From Bacillota bacterium (GTDB lineage Bacteria; Bacillota; UBA4882; UBA10575), in assembly GCA_003511465.1 (NCBI GenBank), contig DOID01000016.1, positions 353 through 9,261 on the forward strand: 8,909 bases of DNA. The letters are read 5' to 3'. This document shows, piece after piece, positions 7,214 to 8,909 of this stretch. The position numbers were made by a program, and so were the translations under genes. The notes beneath the pieces were generated by a model that was given only the letters and a program-made list of their open reading frames with translations, was not told the origin of the DNA and did not search any database. Numbering within the stretch: the first letter of the stretch is position 1; each line of letters opens with the position of its first letter.

Positions 7214-8425
7214 GCGACGACGCAAAACTGCCCCCACCGGCACCGCCCGGTCCACTGGGAAATAAACCCGGTACTTGTTATGCCCTGCCGCCAGCGGTTG
7301 CCCGGTTTCATCGGTCATGGCCTTCGAGTCTAGGGTAATGGTGGCGTCCGGAAGGAGGAGCTCGGTTTCAGCGCCCGCCACCAATTGGTTTCTCAGCTCA
7401 ACCAGGATTTTCCCCTCAGCCGGCAGATAGGCAAGGACCGTCCCGGCCAAGCCATGGGATTGCCGATAACTTTGTTCCGTGTTCAGCCCGGCAAACTCTT
7501 TTTCTTTCTCCTCCAGGTAAAAGCCAGTGGTATAGTCCCGGTTTGAGACCTTGTCCAGTTCCTCCAGCCACGCGGGGTCGCAGCGGTACCCTTCAGGGTC
7601 CCGCACCGCCGCATCCAACGCCCACCGGTAAGTCCTGGTCACCACCGCCACATAATAAACGGTCTTCATCCGTCCCTCAATTTTTAAACTAGAAACTCCC
7701 GCCGCTAAGATCTCCGGTAAATACTCGATCATCCGCAGGTCCTTCGAGCTCAGCAGGTAACTGTACCGCTCATCTTCGGTCAAAATAAGCGGTTCCTCCG
7801 GGCGGGTCCGCTCCAAAAGCGTATACTCCCAACGACAGGGATGGGTGCACTCGCCCCGATTGGCGCTCCGTCCGGTCTGGTAGGCGGAGAGTAAACACCG
7901 GCCCGAATAGGCCAAACACATCGCCCCGTGCACAAAGAGTTCCAGTTCTACTTCGGGAACCGCCGCTCCAATCTCCGCGACCTCCTTGAGGTTCAGTTCC
8001 CGGGCTAAGACAACACGGCTTACCCCCTGCCCGTGCCAGAAACGGACCGCTGCCGCATTGGCCGTATTAGCCTGGGTACTAAGGTGCACCGGTAAACCAG
8101 GGGCCACCTGACGAATGATCCCCAGGATTCCCGGGTCGCTGACGAGCACCGCATCCACGCCGATCTCAGCCAGTTCGCCTACCCGTTGCCTGACCATTTT
8201 CAAATCGCTATTCCGCGCAAAGATATTTAAAGCCGCATACACCTTTACGTTTTGTTGGTGGGCGATGCGGACCCCTACTTCCAAGTCGGCCATCCCAAAT
8301 TCCGCCTGTTGGGCCCGGAGGCTCAACCCTTCGACCCCGGTATACACGGCATCGGCGCCGTAAAGGATGGCGGTCCGTAATTTCTCCAAATTACCAGCGG
8401 GAACTAATAACTCTGGATGCTTCAT
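7199..8425 (-). CDS. trhP: Peptidase U32 family protein, TrhP/YrrO-like tRNA uridine hydroxylation factor
   Basis: The protein has 408 residues and starts at ATG 8425 (MKHPELLVPAGNLEKL). The frame extends 13 codons upstream to ATG 8464, but a strong AAGGAGGAG lies directly before 8425. The family signature is clear: ELFVHGAMC, then YSGRCLLS, SANRGEC and HPCRWEY, giving four cysteines at residues 170, 177, 193 and 197. They are conserved in TrhP and RlhA and are thought to hold an iron-sulfur cluster. SSKDLRMIEYLPEI and SLKIEGRMK follow, then a C-terminal beta-rich domain of about 90 residues, as in E. coli TrhP (YegQ) and B. subtilis YrrO. Those proteins make 5-hydroxyuridine at tRNA position 34, using prephenate in the proposed pathway. 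The protease label of the family is historical. RlhA, which acts on 23S rRNA, is the main alternative, but the length and C-terminal domain favour TrhP. The gene is monocistronic as far as seen and is convergent with the ABC-F gene. Confidence 0.85.
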   Translation of the reverse strand: MKHPELLVPAGNLEKLRTAILYGADAVYTGVEGLSLRAQQAEFGMADLEVGVRIAHQQNVKVYAALNIFARNSDLKMVRQRVGELAEIGVDAVLVSDPGILGIIRQVAPGLPVHLSTQANTANAAAVRFWHGQGVSRVVLARELNLKEVAEIGAAVPEVELELFVHGAMCLAYSGRCLLSAYQTGRSANRGECTHPCRWEYTLLERTRPEEPLILTEDERYSYLLSSKDLRMIEYLPEILAAGVSSLKIEGRMKTVYYVAVVTRTYRWALDAAVRDPEGYRCDPAWLEELDKVSNRDYTTGFYLEEKEKEFAGLNTEQSYRQSHGLAGTVLAYLPAEGKILVELRNQLVAGAETELLLPDATITLDSKAMTDETGQPLAAGHNKYRVYFPVDRAVPVGAVLRRRLARV

Positions 8426-8430
8426 CGCAA

Positions 8431-8439
8431 CTCCTCCTT
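8431..8439 (-). promoter_or_regulatory. Strong ribosome binding site fixing the U32 gene start
   Basis: AAGGAGGAG on the minus strand, 5 bases before ATG 8425, is the strongest Shine-Dalgarno sequence in the window. It rules out the longer frame beginning at 8464, in which these bases would code for the linker residues EGG. Confidence 0.85.
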
Positions 8440-8504
8440 CGATCGCTTGCCCCATCCCCAGCACCCTAGATGGGTTTTCTTTCTTGAAGCTTCATCATTC
8501 TCTT

Positions 8505-8510
8505 ATTATA
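8505..8510 (-). promoter_or_regulatory. Candidate -10 element of the U32 gene
   Basis: A perfect TATAAT reads on the minus strand 80 bases upstream of ATG 8425, predicting a leader of about 73 bases. At 17 bases upstream the -35 position (AACGCA) is poor, so the promoter may be weak or need an activator. Confidence 0.4.
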
Positions 8511-8552
8511 GCTCAGATCGGGCTTTTTGCGTTGTTATTTGATTCAACTATT

Positions 8553-8605
8553 CCGGTACAATATATTGATAGCCCACTCAAGTCAAACACTATACATTGT
8601 ACCGG
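8553..8605. repeat. Inverted repeat pair, 10-base perfect arms, possible paired operator
   Basis: CCGGTACAAT (8553-8562) and its exact complement ATTGTACCGG (8596-8605) are separated by 33 bases. Similarity continues into the loop, with 14 of 16 bases matching when the right arm is read on the minus strand. The left arm runs into the perfect palindrome CAATATATTG (8559-8568). The left arm overlaps the spacer and -10 of the candidate rightward promoter, so two oppositely oriented copies of one protein-binding site is the likeliest reading. An RNA hairpin is the alternative. Confidence 0.6.
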
Positions 8606-8690
8606 GGTGAGAACCATCTTTTTCCCAGGCAAAGACGGGGGAATACCAAAAATACCTTTAACCCATAATAGTGGGGAATAGGAATAACGC

Positions 8691-8694
8691 GGAG
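8691..8694 (+). promoter_or_regulatory. Ribosome binding site of the DUF421 gene
   Basis: GGAG lies 9 bases before the GTG at 8704. The ATG at 8699 is out of frame and meets a stop within six codons, so GTG is the only sensible start. Confidence 0.6.
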
Positions 8695-8703
8695 AAGAAT
8701 GGG

Positions 8704-8909
8704 GTGTTCCTGCTGAACGAGACGTTGGTTGTGATCGTCCGTGGCTTAATCGGCTTTTTTAGTCTCCTGATCTTCGCCCGCCTGATCGGAAAACAACAGG
8801 TTAGCCAATTAACCTTCTTTGATTACGTTTTCGGGATCACCATTGGTTCGATCGCCGCAACTCTAACCACTGACTTAACCAGCAGAGCGTGGCTCCATTG
8901 GGTAGGCCT
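8704..8909 (+). CDS. DUF421 (YetF-like) membrane protein, N-terminal part only
   Basis: The frame is open from GTG 8704 to the right edge, 68 codons. The N-terminus has a hydrophobic helix (about 8-24, VVIVRGLIGFFSLLIFARL), then the family's conserved GKQQVSQLTFFDYVFGITIGSIAATL, which closely matches the first part of DUF421 proteins such as B. subtilis YetF and YkjA. These are inner-membrane proteins with two or three N-terminal helices and a soluble C-terminal domain. Their role is not settled, though relatives have been linked to spore or envelope properties. No neighbour in the window explains its job. The paired inverted repeat upstream suggests regulated expression. Most of the protein lies outside the window, so completeness cannot be judged. 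Confidence 0.85.
   Translation, partial: MFLLNETLVVIVRGLIGFFSLLIFARLIGKQQVSQLTFFDYVFGITIGSIAATLTTDLTSRAWLHWVG

Larger units (their letters stand above)
8426..8703. promoter_or_regulatory. Divergent U32 / DUF421 intergenic region
   Basis: This 278-base stretch has no supportable gene. From left to right it holds the U32 ribosome site and -10, then a candidate rightward promoter (TTGATT 8539-8544, 17 bases, TATATT 8562-8567) that would make a leader of about 130 bases for the DUF421 gene. An inverted repeat pair lies over and just downstream of that promoter. From about 8610 to 8690 there is unassigned sequence with no clear hairpin or terminator. Confidence 0.5.

Noticed and set aside
8367..8681. 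Open frame of 104 codons on the plus strand crossing the U32 start and the intergenic region
   Set aside because: It is antisense to the U32 N-terminus, runs through the promoter and repeat region, has no ribosome site and resembles no family.

Overview
This window looks like chromosomal DNA from an anaerobic or facultatively anaerobic bacterium of moderate GC content. It holds six protein-coding genes and no mobile element, RNA gene or CRISPR array that I can support. The gene set is mixed. A full-length Prc/Tsp-type tail-specific protease with the long C-terminal helical domain is typical of bacteria with an outer membrane. The DUF421 (YetF-like) membrane protein at the right edge is most familiar from Bacillota, and the peptidase-U32 tRNA hydroxylation protein is widespread. 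A diderm, Bacillota-like fermenter would fit, but this is inference from gene families only.

Layout from left to right. (1) Positions 1-2084, minus strand: prc, nearly complete, with its C-terminus cut by the window edge. (2) Positions 2085-2277: a divergent intergenic region with a good sigma-70-type promoter for prc (TTGACG-17-TATTAT on the minus strand) and a weaker candidate for the plus strand. (3) Positions 2278-5295, plus strand: pflB and pflA, pyruvate formate-lyase and its radical-SAM activating enzyme, 33-45 bases apart and surely an operon. (4) Positions 5348-7213, plus strand: an ABC-F ATPase, probably with its own promoter overlapping the end of pflA. (5) Positions 7199-8425, minus strand: a U32 protein of the TrhP/YrrO type, overlapping the ABC-F gene tail-to-tail by 15 bases. 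(6) Positions 8426-8703: a divergent intergenic region with a perfect -10 for the U32 gene and a striking pair of inverted 10-base repeats over a candidate promoter facing right. (7) Position 8704 to the right edge: the N-terminus of a DUF421 membrane protein.

Functionally, pflBA gives non-oxidative cleavage of pyruvate to acetyl-CoA and formate. The ABC-F and U32 proteins both concern translation (ribosome rescue or antibiotic protection; tRNA wobble uridine hydroxylation). Prc does periplasmic protein turnover. Nothing ties these six genes into one new system. The most interesting points are the activating enzyme, where two residues strongly conserved in its family (the Asp of the D-x-K motif and the His of the PYH motif) appear as Ser and Asn while its PflB partner is fully canonical, and the paired inverted repeat in front of the DUF421 gene.
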